Assembly: GCF_001998865.1 (NCBI RefSeq)
Contig: NZ_CP019607.1
Location: 248,001-312,000 of the forward strand
Direction: 5' to 3'
DNA from: Tessaracoccus flavescens
GTDB taxonomy: Bacteria; Actinomycetota; Actinomycetes; Propionibacteriales; Propionibacteriaceae
DNA length: 64,000 nucleotides
Below the pieces are notes generated by a model. The model saw only the letters and a program-made list of their open reading frames with translations. It did not search any database and was not told the origin of the DNA. Position 1 is the first letter of the stretch. Every line of letters begins with the position of its first letter. Positions 8,815 to 18,120 of the stretch are shown here, piece after piece. A program made the translations under genes and the position numbers.

Positions 8815-9458
8815 TCAACCCTTCCGGTTGTACTGCCTGAGGCTGTCCAGCGCCACCGCGAGGACGATCACGACGCCCTTGATGATCAGCTGGTAGAAGA
8901 ACGGCACGTTCATCAGCACGAGGCCGTTGGACAGCACGCCGATGATCAGCGCACCGACGAGGGTGCCGAGCACGCGACCGCGGCCGCCCGCGAGGGCCGT
9001 GCCGCCGAGCACGACCGCCGCGATGGCGTCGAGCTCGTAGTTGGTGCCTGCCGTCGGCTGTGCGGAGAGCACGCGGGCCGAGAAGATGATGCCCGCAAGA
9101 CCTGCCGCGGCGCCCGCGATGGTGTAGACGAGCAGCAGGACCCGCTTGGTGTTGATGCCGGCGAGGCGGGCGGCCTCGATGTTGCCGCCGACCGCGTAGA
9201 CGTGTCGGCCGAAGCGGGTGCGCTCCAGCAGGAACCAGAACGCGATGTAGACGACCACCATCACGACGACGGGCGTCGGGATGCCCGCGACGGTGCCGTT
9301 GCCGATCCCGCGGTAGGCCAGGTCGGAGGCGACAAGCGGCTGCCCGTCGAGCAGCGAGTACGCCGTGCCTCTGAGATAGGTCATCGAGCCGAGGGTGACG
9401 ATGAACGCGGGCAGCGTGAGCCACGCGACGAACGCCCCGTTGACGAACCCGGCCGACG
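8815..9458 (-). pseudogene. Ribose-type ABC transporter permease (RbsC family), 5'-truncated
   Basis: C-terminal two-thirds of a sugar ABC permease. Recognisable family segments are AGFVNGAFVAWLTLPAFIV, TLGSMTYLRG, a VYAVGGNIEAARLAGI coupling-helix region, and the final QYNRKG, with about six hydrophobic helices. Family members are about 310-340 aa; only about 210 codons remain here, and the first helices are missing. Similarity stops abruptly near 9455-9460, where a head-to-head fragment of another gene begins on the plus strand. An internal ATG at 9384 could start a 189-aa product, but it should not work as a permease. No ATP-binding or sugar-binding partner gene is nearby. Confidence 0.75.
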
Positions 9459-10682
9459 GGGATCGACATCGACACCGTCACCTTCGACAACTCGCGCGGC
9501 TCCCGCTCAGGGGTCGCGACGGCGGTCAAGCTGGGCAGGCGCAACTTCGTCACCATCTCGGCCGGTCCGCAGCTGACCACGATGGGGCCACGGGTCGCGG
9601 GGGCCGCGGAGGCGCTCAGCGCGGCAGGCCTGGTCGCGGCCCTTGGCAGTGGCTCGTACCGGCACGCCACCGTGTCCGACGCGGGCAGCGAGGAGGTCAG
9701 CGTGGAAAACGTCGACGCCATCCTCGGTAGCCGAAGCGAAGCCGTCGTGGACGCGGTCGCCGCCGCCGACTTCGTGGCCACCGCGGTCGGTGCGGCGAAC
9801 CTGCGCCACCTCGCTTCTGCCCTGGCCGACGGCATCCGTGGGCGCTCCGGTCGCCCCCTCGACGTGCTGCTCGCCGAGAATCTGCACGACGCGGACGAGG
9901 TCGCCCGCGGACTGGTCGCCGAGGCGCTCGGCGACGATGCGCACCTCCTCGGCGAAGTCGGCTTCCTGCGCACCTCGATCGGCAGGATGATCCCCGTCCC
10001 AACGGCCGAGCAACGCGCCGCGGACGTGTCGTGGGTGGCCGTCGAGCCGTACCGCGAACTCCCCTACGACGCGGCCGCCGCCAAGGCGCCGCTGCCCGAC
10101 GTGCCGGACCTGGTCGGCCGCACCGACCTGCCGTTCGCCTTCTACGCCGACCGAAAGCTGTACCTGCACAACCTCGGGCACGCGCTGACCGCGTACCTGG
10201 GCGGGCTGCTCGGCCACACCGAGATCGCCGAGGCCATCGAGGACCCCCGCGTCCACCGTCTGGTCAACGCGGCGATGTCCGCAGCGACGCAGGCCCTGTC
10301 TTGTGAATACGGGGAGCCGCTCGAGGCCGTGGCCGCGAACCGCGACGACCTGCTCGCGCGCTTCGCCAACCACGCCCTGCATGACTCCGTCGAGCGGGTG
10401 GGCAGGGATCCCCGACGCAAGCTCGCCCCCGGCGATCGCTTCCTCGGAGCAGTCGAACTGACCGCCCGGCATGGACTGCAGGCACCGGTGAGCGTCGCCG
10501 TCGCCGTCGGGACGGACGCACTGCTCAAGGAACTCGACCCGAATGAGCGGCCGAACGCCCTCGCGGCGCTGCGGGAAAGGGTCGCGGCCGCGGGCCCGGC
10601 TGAGGCCGCGCGCTTCGACGCGGCCCTCGAGGCGGTGTCCCCCGTCGCAGACCTGGAACGGCTTGCGGAACTCGGCAGGTGA
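9459..10682 (+). pseudogene. Chimera: LacI-family regulator fragment fused in frame to 5'-truncated mannitol-1-phosphate 5-dehydrogenase
   Basis: One open frame joins two unrelated partial genes. From about 9459 to 9632 it reads like the middle of a LacI-type effector domain (TVTFDNSRG, AVKLGRRNFVTISAGPQLTT, RVAGAAEALSAAGL). From about 9633 it is MtlD: AADFVATAVG, LAENLHDADEV, KLYLHNLGHALTAYLGGL and VERVGRDPRRKLAPGDR are all conserved up to the stop at 10682. Compared with E. coli MtlD, about the first 35 residues, with the NAD-binding GxGxxG loop, are absent. The first ATG (9582) has no ribosome-binding site. The product would lack both the regulator's DNA-binding domain and the dehydrogenase's cofactor loop, so it is probably inactive. 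The cause could be serial deletions or misassembly. Confidence 0.7.
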
Positions 10683-10721
10683 CACACCAGGGTGGCCTGC
10701 TTCGACGGAGGGCGGCTGGAA

Positions 10722-10727
10722 TAGGCT
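10722..10727 (+). promoter_or_regulatory. Putative -10 element of cbiD
   Basis: TAGGCT, 6 nt before the cbiD GTG at 10734; no ribosome-binding site. Indicates a leaderless cbiD mRNA. Confidence 0.5.
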
Positions 10728-10733
10728 GACGGT

Positions 10734-11870
10734 GTGGCGGAGGTTGTAGGCGGAAGACGTGGGCAGTTGAAGTCCTCCGGGCTGCGCCCGGGATGGACGA
10801 CGGGTGCCTGCGCCGCTGCAGCCGCGACCGCAGCCTGGGTTGCGCTGCACACCGGCGAGTTCCCAGACCCGGTGCGGGTCCTTCTGCCAAAGGGGCACGA
10901 CCCCGAGTTCGCGCTGACCCAGGAGGAACTGGCTGACGGGGTGGCGATGGCCGCGGTGCAGAAGGACGCGGGCGACGACCCGGACGTCACCCACGGCGCC
11001 GTGGTCAGGGCGCGCGTCCGGCGCGGTGCACCCGGCACGGGGATCGAGTTTCGAGGCGGTCCCGGCGTCGGCCGGGTCACTCTGCCCGGCCTGCCGCTTG
11101 CCGTCGGCGAGCCCGCCATCAACCCAGGCCCGCGCGGGTACATCGCCGAGAACCTTGCCCGCGCCTCGGCTCGTCTCGGCGTCGTGACCGACGCCGTCGT
11201 CGAGGTCTCGGTCGACGGCGGGGAAGAGTTGGCGCACCGGACCTGGAACCCGCGGATCGGCATCGAGGGCGGCATCTCCATCCTTGGCACCACCGGCGTC
11301 GTTGTCCCGTATTCCTGCTCCGCATGGATCGACTCGATCCGGCGCGGCGTCGACGTCGCCCGCGCCGCGGGGCTCACCCACCTGGCGGGGTGCACGGGGT
11401 CGACGTCCGAGCGGGTGGCGATGCAACTGTTCGGACTTCCAGAGCTCGCGCTGCTTGACATGGGCGACTTCGTCGGCGCGGTGCTGAAGTACGTCTCGCG
11501 TCATCAGGTGGAGCGGCTGACCCTGGTCGGGGGGTTCGCGAAGCTGAGCAAGCTCGCCGCGGGCCATCTCGACCTGCACTCGCATCGCACCGCGGTCGAC
11601 ACGACGCACCTGGCCGAGTTGGCCTCCTCTGCCGGCGCCTCCCCCGCTCTCGCTGAGGCGGTTCGCTCGGCGAACACGGCGATGGGTGCGCTTCAGCGGT
11701 GTCAGGCGGGAGGCTTCCCCCTTGGCGATGTGGTCGCCGCCGCCGCCCGCGCGCAGGGTGAGCAGGTGCTCCGCGGCGCCCCGGTTCGCGTCGGTGTCGT
11801 CTGCATCGACCGCGCTGGGGCCGTCGTCGGGTCGGCAGGATCCCCACCGATGCGCGGTTTCGACGTCTGA
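10734..11870 (+). CDS. cbiD: Cobalt-precorrin-5B (C1)-methyltransferase
   Basis: Anaerobic cobalamin-pathway enzyme that methylates C-1 of the corrin ring after CbiG opens the lactone. The 378-residue protein has the family N-terminus RPGWTTGACAAAAATAA. Other conserved parts are NPGPRGYIAEN, GGISILGTTG with PYSCSAWIDSI, and VLKYVSRHQVERLTLVGGF. It marks the pathway as the cobalt-early (anaerobic) route. The GTG start is set by the leaderless -10 box just upstream. It stands alone on the plus strand, convergent with cobA, and is not downstream of either cobalamin riboswitch. Confidence 0.95.
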   Translation: MAEVVGGRRGQLKSSGLRPGWTTGACAAAAATAAWVALHTGEFPDPVRVLLPKGHDPEFALTQEELADGVAMAAVQKDAGDDPDVTHGAVVRARVRRGAPGTGIEFRGGPGVGRVTLPGLPLAVGEPAINPGPRGYIAENLARASARLGVVTDAVVEVSVDGGEELAHRTWNPRIGIEGGISILGTTGVVVPYSCSAWIDSIRRGVDVARAAGLTHLAGCTGSTSERVAMQLFGLPELALLDMGDFVGAVLKYVSRHQVERLTLVGGFAKLSKLAAGHLDLHSHRTAVDTTHLAELASSAGASPALAEAVRSANTAMGALQRCQAGGFPLGDVVAAAARAQGEQVLRGAPVRVGVVCIDRAGAVVGSAGSPPMRGFDV

Positions 11871-11922
11871 CCGGGGCAGCCCTCGATGGAGGCGGCTCGG
11901 GCGCCGAGCGCCACAAGCTGCG

Positions 11923-12666
11923 TCACGGGAGGTCGAGCGCGGCCACGTCCCCGATCACGACGATCGCAGGCGGGCGGACGGCGTTGGCCTCGGCCACCTC
12001 GGCGATGTCGACAACCGTGGCGCTCCAGAACCGCTGCTCCGGCGTCGATCCGTCCGCGACGATGACCGCAGGGGTGGTGGCGCGCAGGCCCGCGTCGACA
12101 AGCGCCGCGGTGATCTCCGGCAGGAATTTCACGGCCATCAGCAGCACCAGGGTTGTGCCGGTGCGCGCGAGCGCCTTCCAGTCGACCTGGCTGCGCGGGT
12201 CGCCGGGGGGCACGTGGCCGGACACGACGGTGAACCCCTGGGACAGGGAGCGGTGCGTCACGGGGATCCCTGCCAGCGCGGGCACCGCCACCGCCGAGGT
12301 GACGCCCGGGATGACGCGCACGGCCACCCCAGCCTCGGCGCACGCCTGCCACTCCTCCCCGCCCCGGCCGAAGACGAAGCTGTCACCGCCCTTGAGGCGC
12401 ACGATCCGCAGCCCTCTGCGCGCCCGGTCGATGAGGATCGCGTTGATCTCCTCCTGCGGCGTGAACGCGCCGCGGGGGATCTTGCCCACGTTGATCAGCT
12501 CAGCGCCGGGACGGGCCTCCTGCAGCACACTGACGGGCCCGAGCCGGTCATGGACGATGACGTCGGCCTGCCTGACGGCCCTGAGACCTGCGACGGTGAG
12601 GAGGTCTGGGTCCCCGGGGCCTCCGCCCACGAGGACCACCTCACGGGGGGTCAGTTCTTTCTGCAC
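11923..12666 (-). CDS. cobA: Uroporphyrinogen-III C-methyltransferase (SUMT)
   Basis: Makes precorrin-2 by two SAM-dependent methylations of uroporphyrinogen III, the branch point to cobalamin and sirohaem. The 247-residue single-domain form has VVLVGGGPGDPDLLT at residues 10-24, RLKGGDSFVFGRGGEE near residue 93, and VIPGVTSAVAVPALAGIPVTHR. There is no fused uroporphyrinogen-III synthase or CysG dehydrogenase; the dehydrogenase role falls to the CbiX-SirC fusion in the same locus. The GTG start is preceded by GGAG and lies 16 bases inside the end of the CbiA-CobC gene, so cobO, cbiA-cobC and cobA form one operon. Confidence 0.95.
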   Translation of the reverse strand: MQKELTPREVVLVGGGPGDPDLLTVAGLRAVRQADVIVHDRLGPVSVLQEARPGAELINVGKIPRGAFTPQEEINAILIDRARRGLRIVRLKGGDSFVFGRGGEEWQACAEAGVAVRVIPGVTSAVAVPALAGIPVTHRSLSQGFTVVSGHVPPGDPRSQVDWKALARTGTTLVLLMAVKFLPEITAALVDAGLRATTPAVIVADGSTPEQRFWSATVVDIAEVAEANAVRPPAIVVIGDVAALDLP

Positions 12667-15038
12667 AGAGTCTCCTGTAGGTCGACGAGGGCCGCGACCA
12701 GCCCAGCGTGGTGGTCGGGGGTACGGGCTGCCAGCCGCAGCCAGGTGGGCCCGAGGCCCGGGAACGACTCGCCTCGCCTGACGGCATATCCGCGTGCCGC
12801 CAGTGCCTCGCGGAGAGAGCCGGGGCCGAATCCGGCTGTGTCGACGAGGACGAATGGTGCCACCCCGTCGACGGGGGCGAGGCCGATGTCGCGGAGCCGG
12901 CCTGCGAGGTCGGCACGGGCCGCCTCTCCGGCGACGGCGAGCCGATGCGCCTCGTCGCGGCGCCCCGGGGAGAGGCAGGCAACAGTGGCAGCGAGGGCCG
13001 GCGTTGACACCGACCAGGGCGGCTGCTGGGCGGAGAGCAGGGCGATCGTCCGTGGATCGCCGACGACGTAGCCTGCCCTGATCCCTGCCAGCGCCCAGGT
13101 CTTGGTGAGCGAGCGCAGCACGATCCGGTTACTCATGTCGCCGCTGATGAGGCTCTCCGGCTGGCCGGGTACGGCGTCGAGGAATGCTTCGTCGACGACG
13201 AGGGTCCCTGCCCGCAGCGCGAGCAGATCACGGCGGCGGTGCAGCACGCCCGTCGGATTGGTGGGATTGCCTACGACGACGAGATCGGCAGCAGGCACCG
13301 CGCCGGGGTCGAGCAGGAAGCCCTCGGTGGCGGAGAGGATATGGCGAAGGGGTACCCGGCCGGCGGCGACGAGCGCCGCCTCCGGTTCGGTGAACTGGGG
13401 GTGGACGACGACTGCGACACCCTCGAGCGCCCTTGCGATCAGCGTGAACGCCTCCGCCGCCCCGGCAACGGGCAGCACCATGTCCTCATCGACGCCGTGG
13501 TGGGCCGCGATGGCGGCGCGGGCAAGGGCCGGGTTCGGGTAGGCGGCCCAGTTGGCGTCACGCGTCACGGCCTCGACGAGCCAACCCGGGGTGCGTGGCT
13601 GTCGTACGTTGACGGCGAAATCGACAAGGTCCGGCGCGAGGTCCTTGTCGCCGTGGTGGGCAAGGTCGGGCTCCGACGCAGGGTCGGTGGCGGCGGCCCC
13701 CGCCCACCGGCGGTGGACGGCGTCGGTGAACCTCTCCGCCAGTTGCGGGTGTCCCGCCCAATGTGTGTGCAGGTAGGAGGCGTGGATGGACGAGGTCGCC
13801 ACGCCGTCCGGTCTTCCGGCGAGCAACCACGCCGGAGGGTCGCCGGGGTCGGCGGCCGTGCGGTGGAACTCGTGCCCCGTGATGGTCTCGCCCACCCTCC
13901 CGAGGAGGGAGTCCGTCTCCGCGGTCGCCTCCCGGTATCCCATGGTCAGCCGCGCGGTCATCGCCGCGGTTCCCTCAAGCGCGCCGACCATCGGCTCGCC
14001 GTCAAGCTCACGGCACAGATAAAGCAGACCCGCACACTCCGCGACCGTGGGCATGCCGTCGGCCACCGCGTCGCGGATCGCGGAGAGAAGGGCGGTGTTG
14101 GCCGCCAGTTCCCTCGCGTGCACCTCCGGGAAACCGCCCCCGAGCCAGAGGCCCGCCGTCCCGGGGGGCAGCGCGGTGTCGCTGAGCGGGTCGAAGACGA
14201 CCGGCTCGCAGCCAGCGGCGATGAGGAGTTCGTCGGTCTCCGGGTACCGGAATGTGAAGGCACGACCGCCCGCGATCGCGACCTTCGGGCGGCGGGCTGC
14301 CCCTGCCCCGGCGGGAGGAGAGAGGGGAGGCCGCCACGGTTCGGCCGCAAGCGCAGGCGCGGTCCCGGCCAGCGCCAGGAGGGCATCGAGGTCGACGTGA
14401 CTGGCCACGACCTCGCCCATTGCGACGATGCCCGCGTCGTCGCGCTCGGCCGCGGGGACAAGGCCGAGGTGCCGAGCGGGGGCCTCGATCTCAAGGTTGC
14501 GTGGCAGTGATCCCAGAACGGAAACGCCCACGCGTTCCACGGAGGCGCGCGCCTCGGCCTCGTGGCGGGGGCTGCCGATCTGGTTGAGTACCACGCCTCC
14601 GATCCGCAGGTCAGGGTCGAAAGTCGCCATGCCGAGCACAAGGGCACCGACGCTGCGGGAGGTGTGCCTGGCGTCGACGACGAGGACGATGGGGGCGTCG
14701 ATCAGGCGGGCGACGTGCGCCGTCGACGCGAATCCGTCACTGCCCAACCTGCCGTCGAACAGCCCCATCACGCCTTCGACGACGGCGACGTCGGCGCCGC
14801 GGGATCCGTGCAGTAGCAGCGGCGCCATCAACTCCTCGCTGCAGAGGAACGGGTCGAGATTGCGGCCCGGTCTCCCCGCCGCGAGCGTGTGATAGCCGGG
14901 GTCGATGTAGTCGGGCCCCACCTTGAACGGGGCCACCTCGACGCCGCGGCCGCGCAGGGCGGCCATGAGCCCGGTCGCCACAGTCGTCTTCCCGTGGCCA
15001 GAGGCGGGGGCGGCGATCACGAAGCGTGGGATCACCAT
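12651..15038 (-). CDS. cbiA-cobC: Fusion of cobyrinate a,c-diamide synthase (CbiA) and CobC/CobD-type PLP aminotransferase-decarboxylase
   Basis: A 795-residue two-enzyme protein. The N-terminal CbiA part (residues about 1-450) has the P-loop APASGHGKTTVATGL, FKVGPDYIDPGYH, GVMGLFDG, and a class-I-like glutaminase domain with GGGFPEVHA and the cysteine in AECAGLLYLC; it amidates the a and c carboxylates of the corrin. The C-terminal part, from about residue 460, is a fold-type-I PLP enzyme of the CobC/CobD group (NPTNPTGVL, the PLP lysine in SLTKTWALAGIRAGY near residue 645, and WLRLAART), which would supply aminopropanol phosphate or its threonine-derived precursor. Start ATG 15038 overlaps the cobO stop by 7 bases. 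Upstream in-frame codons lie inside cobO and were rejected. Confidence 0.92.
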   Translation of the reverse strand: MVIPRFVIAAPASGHGKTTVATGLMAALRGRGVEVAPFKVGPDYIDPGYHTLAAGRPGRNLDPFLCSEELMAPLLLHGSRGADVAVVEGVMGLFDGRLGSDGFASTAHVARLIDAPIVLVVDARHTSRSVGALVLGMATFDPDLRIGGVVLNQIGSPRHEAEARASVERVGVSVLGSLPRNLEIEAPARHLGLVPAAERDDAGIVAMGEVVASHVDLDALLALAGTAPALAAEPWRPPLSPPAGAGAARRPKVAIAGGRAFTFRYPETDELLIAAGCEPVVFDPLSDTALPPGTAGLWLGGGFPEVHARELAANTALLSAIRDAVADGMPTVAECAGLLYLCRELDGEPMVGALEGTAAMTARLTMGYREATAETDSLLGRVGETITGHEFHRTAADPGDPPAWLLAGRPDGVATSSIHASYLHTHWAGHPQLAERFTDAVHRRWAGAAATDPASEPDLAHHGDKDLAPDLVDFAVNVRQPRTPGWLVEAVTRDANWAAYPNPALARAAIAAHHGVDEDMVLPVAGAAEAFTLIARALEGVAVVVHPQFTEPEAALVAAGRVPLRHILSATEGFLLDPGAVPAADLVVVGNPTNPTGVLHRRRDLLALRAGTLVVDEAFLDAVPGQPESLISGDMSNRIVLRSLTKTWALAGIRAGYVVGDPRTIALLSAQQPPWSVSTPALAATVACLSPGRRDEAHRLAVAGEAARADLAGRLRDIGLAPVDGVAPFVLVDTAGFGPGSLREALAARGYAVRRGESFPGLGPTWLRLAARTPDHHAGLVAALVDLQETLCRKN

Positions 15039-15631
15039 TCGATCCCCGCCTGGCCCTTCTGGCCCTTGTCGAAGGGGTGGGTGACCTTCGTCATCTCCGT
15101 GACGAGGTCGGCGAGGTCCAGGATCGGCTGTGGGCATCGCCGACCTGTGATGACGACATGCTGCGTTCCCGGGCGCGATCGAAGGGCCTCGACCACCTCG
15201 TCAGTCTGGACCCAGCCCCAGGCCATGGGATAGGTGAACTCGTCGAGTACCCAGAGCCGGTGCCGCTCCTCGGCGAGGCCTTGCCGGACGTGGGCCCAGG
15301 CCGCCACTGCGGCCTCCTCCGCGCTCACCTCGCCACCGTGAGCCGACCGCATCCAGGTGCAGCCGGTGCCCATCCGCTCGAAGGTGACGTCGCCGTCGAG
15401 TTCCCCGAGCCTCGTCAGCGCCACGTACTCCCCCGTCCGCCAGGACGCGGACTTCACGAACTGGTAGATGCCGACGGCCCAGCCTTGCGCCCACGCCCTC
15501 ATGGCCATGCCCATGGCCGCGCTCGTCTTGCCCTTGCCTTCCCCTGTGTTGACGATGAGCAGGGGCCTGTTCCGGCGCCCCCTCGTCGTGAGGCCGTCGT
15601 CAGGCTCGACGGTGATCCGTCCTCTGGTCAC
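15032..15631 (-). CDS. cobO: Corrinoid adenosyltransferase (CobO/BtuR type)
   Basis: Transfers the 5'-deoxyadenosyl group of ATP to reduced corrinoids. The 199-residue protein has the P-loop NTGEGKGKTSAAMGMA (about residues 28-43), the IYQFVKSASWRTGE segment, the WVLDEFTYPMAWGW strand, and VVITGRRCPQPILDLADLVTEM near the end. These define the CobA/CobO/BtuR family rather than PduO. The GTG start at 15631 has GGAGGA 4 nt upstream. First gene of the cobO-cbiA/cobC-cobA operon, divergent from cbiT (23 bases between the start codons). Confidence 0.95.
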   Translation of the reverse strand: MTRGRITVEPDDGLTTRGRRNRPLLIVNTGEGKGKTSAAMGMAMRAWAQGWAVGIYQFVKSASWRTGEYVALTRLGELDGDVTFERMGTGCTWMRSAHGGEVSAEEAAVAAWAHVRQGLAEERHRLWVLDEFTYPMAWGWVQTDEVVEALRSRPGTQHVVITGRRCPQPILDLADLVTEMTKVTHPFDKGQKGQAGIEW

Positions 15632-15642
15632 GATTCCTCCAA

Positions 15643-15648
15643 TACGAT
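15643..15648 (+). promoter_or_regulatory. Putative -10 element of cbiT
   Basis: TACGAT, 6 nt before the ATG at 15655. It favours that ATG over the in-frame GTG at 15649 and suggests a leaderless mRNA. Confidence 0.5.
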
Positions 15649-15654
15649 GTGGGC

Positions 15655-16245
15655 ATGATCATCGACCGTGACGGCGCGTTGTTCGGGTGCACTCCAGGGC
15701 TGCCGGACGAGGCGTTCGAGAGCGACGGCCTCATCACCAAACGCGTTGTGCGTGCGAGTGCGCTCGCGCATCTGAGGCCGCTGCCCGGGCAGCTCTTGTG
15801 GGACATCGGCACGGGCGCTGGTTCGATCGCCGTCGAATGGTGCCGGGCGGCCGACGGGGCCCGCGCCATCGGAGTCGAGCGCCGGGCCGACCGAGCGTCG
15901 AGGGCGCTGGCCAATGCCGAGCGACTCACGCCCCAGGGAGCCTTCCACCTGGTCGAAGGGCTCGCAGGCGATGTGCTCGCCGAACTGCCCTCCCCCGACG
16001 CGGTCTTCGTCGGCGGGGGCGCAACCATGCCGGTGCTGGAGCTGGCCATGTCGGCTCTCCACGCAGGCGGCCGCCTCGTCGTGCACGGCATCACCGTCGA
16101 GGCCGAGCTGCTGTGCATCGCGGCCCACGAGCGTTGGAAGGGGCACCTGTCCCGGATCCAGGTGGAAAACGCTGAGCCGCTGGGTTCGCTGCTCGGCTGG
16201 ACGCCGTACCGCACCGTCATCCAGTGGGCGGTCGAGAAGGCCTGA
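15655..16245 (+). CDS. cbiT: Cobalt-precorrin-6B (C15)-methyltransferase, decarboxylating
   Basis: CbiT methylates C-15 and removes the acetate carboxylate at C-12; CbiE (in the CbiEGH fusion) methylates C-5. The 196-residue protein has a class-I SAM fold with LLWDIGTGAGSIAVEW near residue 48, DAVFVGGGATMPVLE, and GGRLVVHGITVE. The N-terminal GLPDEAFESDGLITKRVVRA segment is typical of CbiT. Separate from CbiE here, unlike the CobL fusion of aerobic producers. Monocistronic and leaderless by its promoter; its stop lies 2 bases from the end of the convergent cbiO. Confidence 0.94.
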   Translation: MIIDRDGALFGCTPGLPDEAFESDGLITKRVVRASALAHLRPLPGQLLWDIGTGAGSIAVEWCRAADGARAIGVERRADRASRALANAERLTPQGAFHLVEGLAGDVLAELPSPDAVFVGGGATMPVLELAMSALHAGGRLVVHGITVEAELLCIAAHERWKGHLSRIQVENAEPLGSLLGWTPYRTVIQWAVEKA

Positions 16246-16247
16246 TC

Positions 16248-17045
16248 TCACTGGATCGCTCGTGCCACGTCGTCGACGCTGCGGGGCAGCGGGTTGGCGG
16301 AGAGGCCGAGCCGGTGCAGGAGCTCGAGCTGCCACGGGCGGCGGAGACGGGCGGAGGCGAGCAATTCCGCGTCACCAAGGATCGAAGGGTCCCCCTGGCG
16401 GACGCGACGACCACTCACCACCGCGACCTCGTCGGCCCAGCTGAGCGCCAGATCGACGTCGTGCGTGGCCAGCACGACAGTCGTGTCGAGGCCGTCAAGA
16501 GTGGCCATCAACTCGGCGACTCCTGCAGGGTCTAGCCCGGCGGTCGGCTCGTCCAGCAACAGCACGGAGGGGCGCATTGCCACGGCGCCCGCGATGGCGA
16601 CGCGCTTGCGCTCGCCGTAGCTCAGTTGATGGGTGGGCCGCTCGGCGAGGTGCGTGATGGCCAGCAGCTCGAGCGCCTCTTCGACGCGAGCTCGGGCGCC
16701 GGCCTCGCCGAGGCCGAGGTTCAGCGGACCGAAGGAGACGTCCTGCGTGACGTCGGCGGAGAAAAGTTGGTCGTCCGGGTCCTGCAGCACCAGCTGAACC
16801 AGCCGCCGATGCGCACGCAACGACGCCCTGTCATGTGCCAGCGCTGTTCCGTTCGCGCGGATCGTGCCGCGGATCGGCGTGAGCGCCCCCGCCAGGCAGC
16901 GCAGCAGGGTCGTCTTGCCTGAGCCGTTCTGTCCGAGCAACGCCATGCGCACGCCACGCCGGATCGATACGCAGGCGCCGTCGAGCACGGGCGGGCTGCC
17001 AGGGAATCCAGCCGTCAAGTCCAAGGCACCGAGGATCTCGGTCAT
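16248..17045 (-). CDS. cbiO: Cobalt ECF transporter ATPase
   Basis: ATPase subunit that powers cobalt import with CbiMNQ. The 265-residue protein has Walker [15 protein letters not shown]-loop [10 protein letters not shown] (typical of ECF ATPases), signature [14 protein letters not shown], Walker [13 protein letters not shown], and the switch histidine in LATHDVDLA. The ATG at 17045 overlaps the cbiQ stop (ATGA). A longer upstream frame lies inside cbiQ and was rejected. Last gene of the riboswitch-controlled cbiMNQO operon. Confidence 0.95.
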   Translation of the reverse strand: MTEILGALDLTAGFPGSPPVLDGACVSIRRGVRMALLGQNGSGKTTLLRCLAGALTPIRGTIRANGTALAHDRASLRAHRRLVQLVLQDPDDQLFSADVTQDVSFGPLNLGLGEAGARARVEEALELLAITHLAERPTHQLSYGERKRVAIAGAVAMRPSVLLLDEPTAGLDPAGVAELMATLDGLDTTVVLATHDVDLALSWADEVAVVSGRRVRQGDPSILGDAELLASARLRRPWQLELLHRLGLSANPLPRSVDDVARAIQ

Positions 17046-17797
17046 GCGGCAGCCAAGCAGAGGAGCCACACACCAGACACGCCGACCGCGGTCATCGCGA
17101 CGAAGGACCAACTGCGGCGGCGGATGGGCGCCAACGTGACGAGCGAGTCCTCGTAGCCACGGCCCTCGAGCCCGCGTTGCAGACGGGCGGCCCGGTCCCA
17201 CGTGCGCAGGATGATGCTCCCCGTCGTCGCAGCCACCGTTGCCCAACGCCGTCGGAACGTGGCCTCATCGCCCAGCCGCGCCTGCTGCGCGCCTCGCACC
17301 GCGATGGTGGTGGCCAGCAGCAGGAACAGCAGGCGATAGGTCAGTGAAGCGACCTCGAGGAGCGGGTCAGGCAGGTGGACTCCGCGAAGCCAGGTCAGGA
17401 CGTCGATCATCGGTGTCGTCGTGGCCAACACCATGATGGCGAGCGTGCCCGCGATGCCGTGGACGAAGAGCCCTGCCGCGGTGGTCAGCCCCTCCTGCGT
17501 GAGCCGCAGCGGGCCGACGCCCCACCCGTCGCCACCGAACTGAATGACAACGGGAAGGGTGCCGAGCAGCAGGAAGGTCAACGGCGCGACGAGCACAGTG
17601 GCAAGCAGTGAAGGACGGATGCGGGCCGGGCCGAGGATCAGGAAGACGGAGAAGAGTGCCACGGCAACGCATCCGGGCCAGGGGGGTGTGAGCAGCGCGG
17701 TGAGTACGAGCGCGAGGCTGAGCAGCATCTTCTCCCCCACTCGACGGCGCCGCCACGGGCTGCCCCAGGCGGCGTCGTCGATGGAGTAGGTGGTCAT
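17042..17797 (-). CDS. cbiQ: Cobalt ECF transporter T component
   Basis: Integral-membrane coupling subunit, 251 aa with about five or six hydrophobic helices (for example residues 25-55, 62-82, 110-130, 148-166 and 232-250). The cytoplasmic coupling region has [15 protein letters not shown], matching the conserved Ala-Arg-Gly motif through which T components contact the ATPases. Its start overlaps the cbiN stop and its stop overlaps the cbiO start, both by ATGA, so the subunits are translated in order. Confidence 0.93.
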   Translation of the reverse strand: MTTYSIDDAAWGSPWRRRRVGEKMLLSLALVLTALLTPPWPGCVAVALFSVFLILGPARIRPSLLATVLVAPLTFLLLGTLPVVIQFGGDGWGVGPLRLTQEGLTTAAGLFVHGIAGTLAIMVLATTTPMIDVLTWLRGVHLPDPLLEVASLTYRLLFLLLATTIAVRGAQQARLGDEATFRRRWATVAATTGSIILRTWDRAARLQRGLEGRGYEDSLVTLAPIRRRSWSFVAMTAVGVSGVWLLCLAAA

Positions 17798-18120
17798 CCT
17801 CGTGCCGACTCCGGCTCGCGCCGGGCCGCAGCCCTGCCGCGGAGCTGGCCAAGGGCGAAGCCGAGAACTCCCGCACCGAGCGCCGCCTGGACAGCGAACA
17901 GGCCCGACTCGATCTCGCCGCTGCCGGGCTCGAAGATCGGGGAGAACCAGGGCAGGGCGCCGTGCTCGTCCTCGAGAATCGCGGTCACGGCCGCGTCGCT
18001 GCCCGCGAATGCCTCCTCGCCTTCCGCGGGCTTCGGGGCCATGGTCAGCGAGAACGCAAAGATCGCGACGATGACGGCCACGAGGGCCAGCCCGATGAAC
18101 CAGTCCTTGCGCTCAAACAT
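17794..18120 (-). CDS. cbiN: Cobalt transporter small subunit CbiN
   Basis: Two-helix accessory subunit that stimulates metal loading of CbiM. The 108-residue protein has helices at about 7-27 and 74-93 joined by an extracytoplasmic loop with the conserved [22 protein letters not shown] region and [20 protein letters not shown]. It overlaps the end of cbiM by 8 bases and cbiQ by 4. In-frame upstream codons lie inside cbiM. Confidence 0.93.
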   Translation of the reverse strand: MFERKDWFIGLALVAVIVAIFAFSLTMAPKPAEGEEAFAGSDAAVTAILEDEHGALPWFSPIFEPGSGEIESGLFAVQAALGAGVLGFALGQLRGRAAARREPESARG

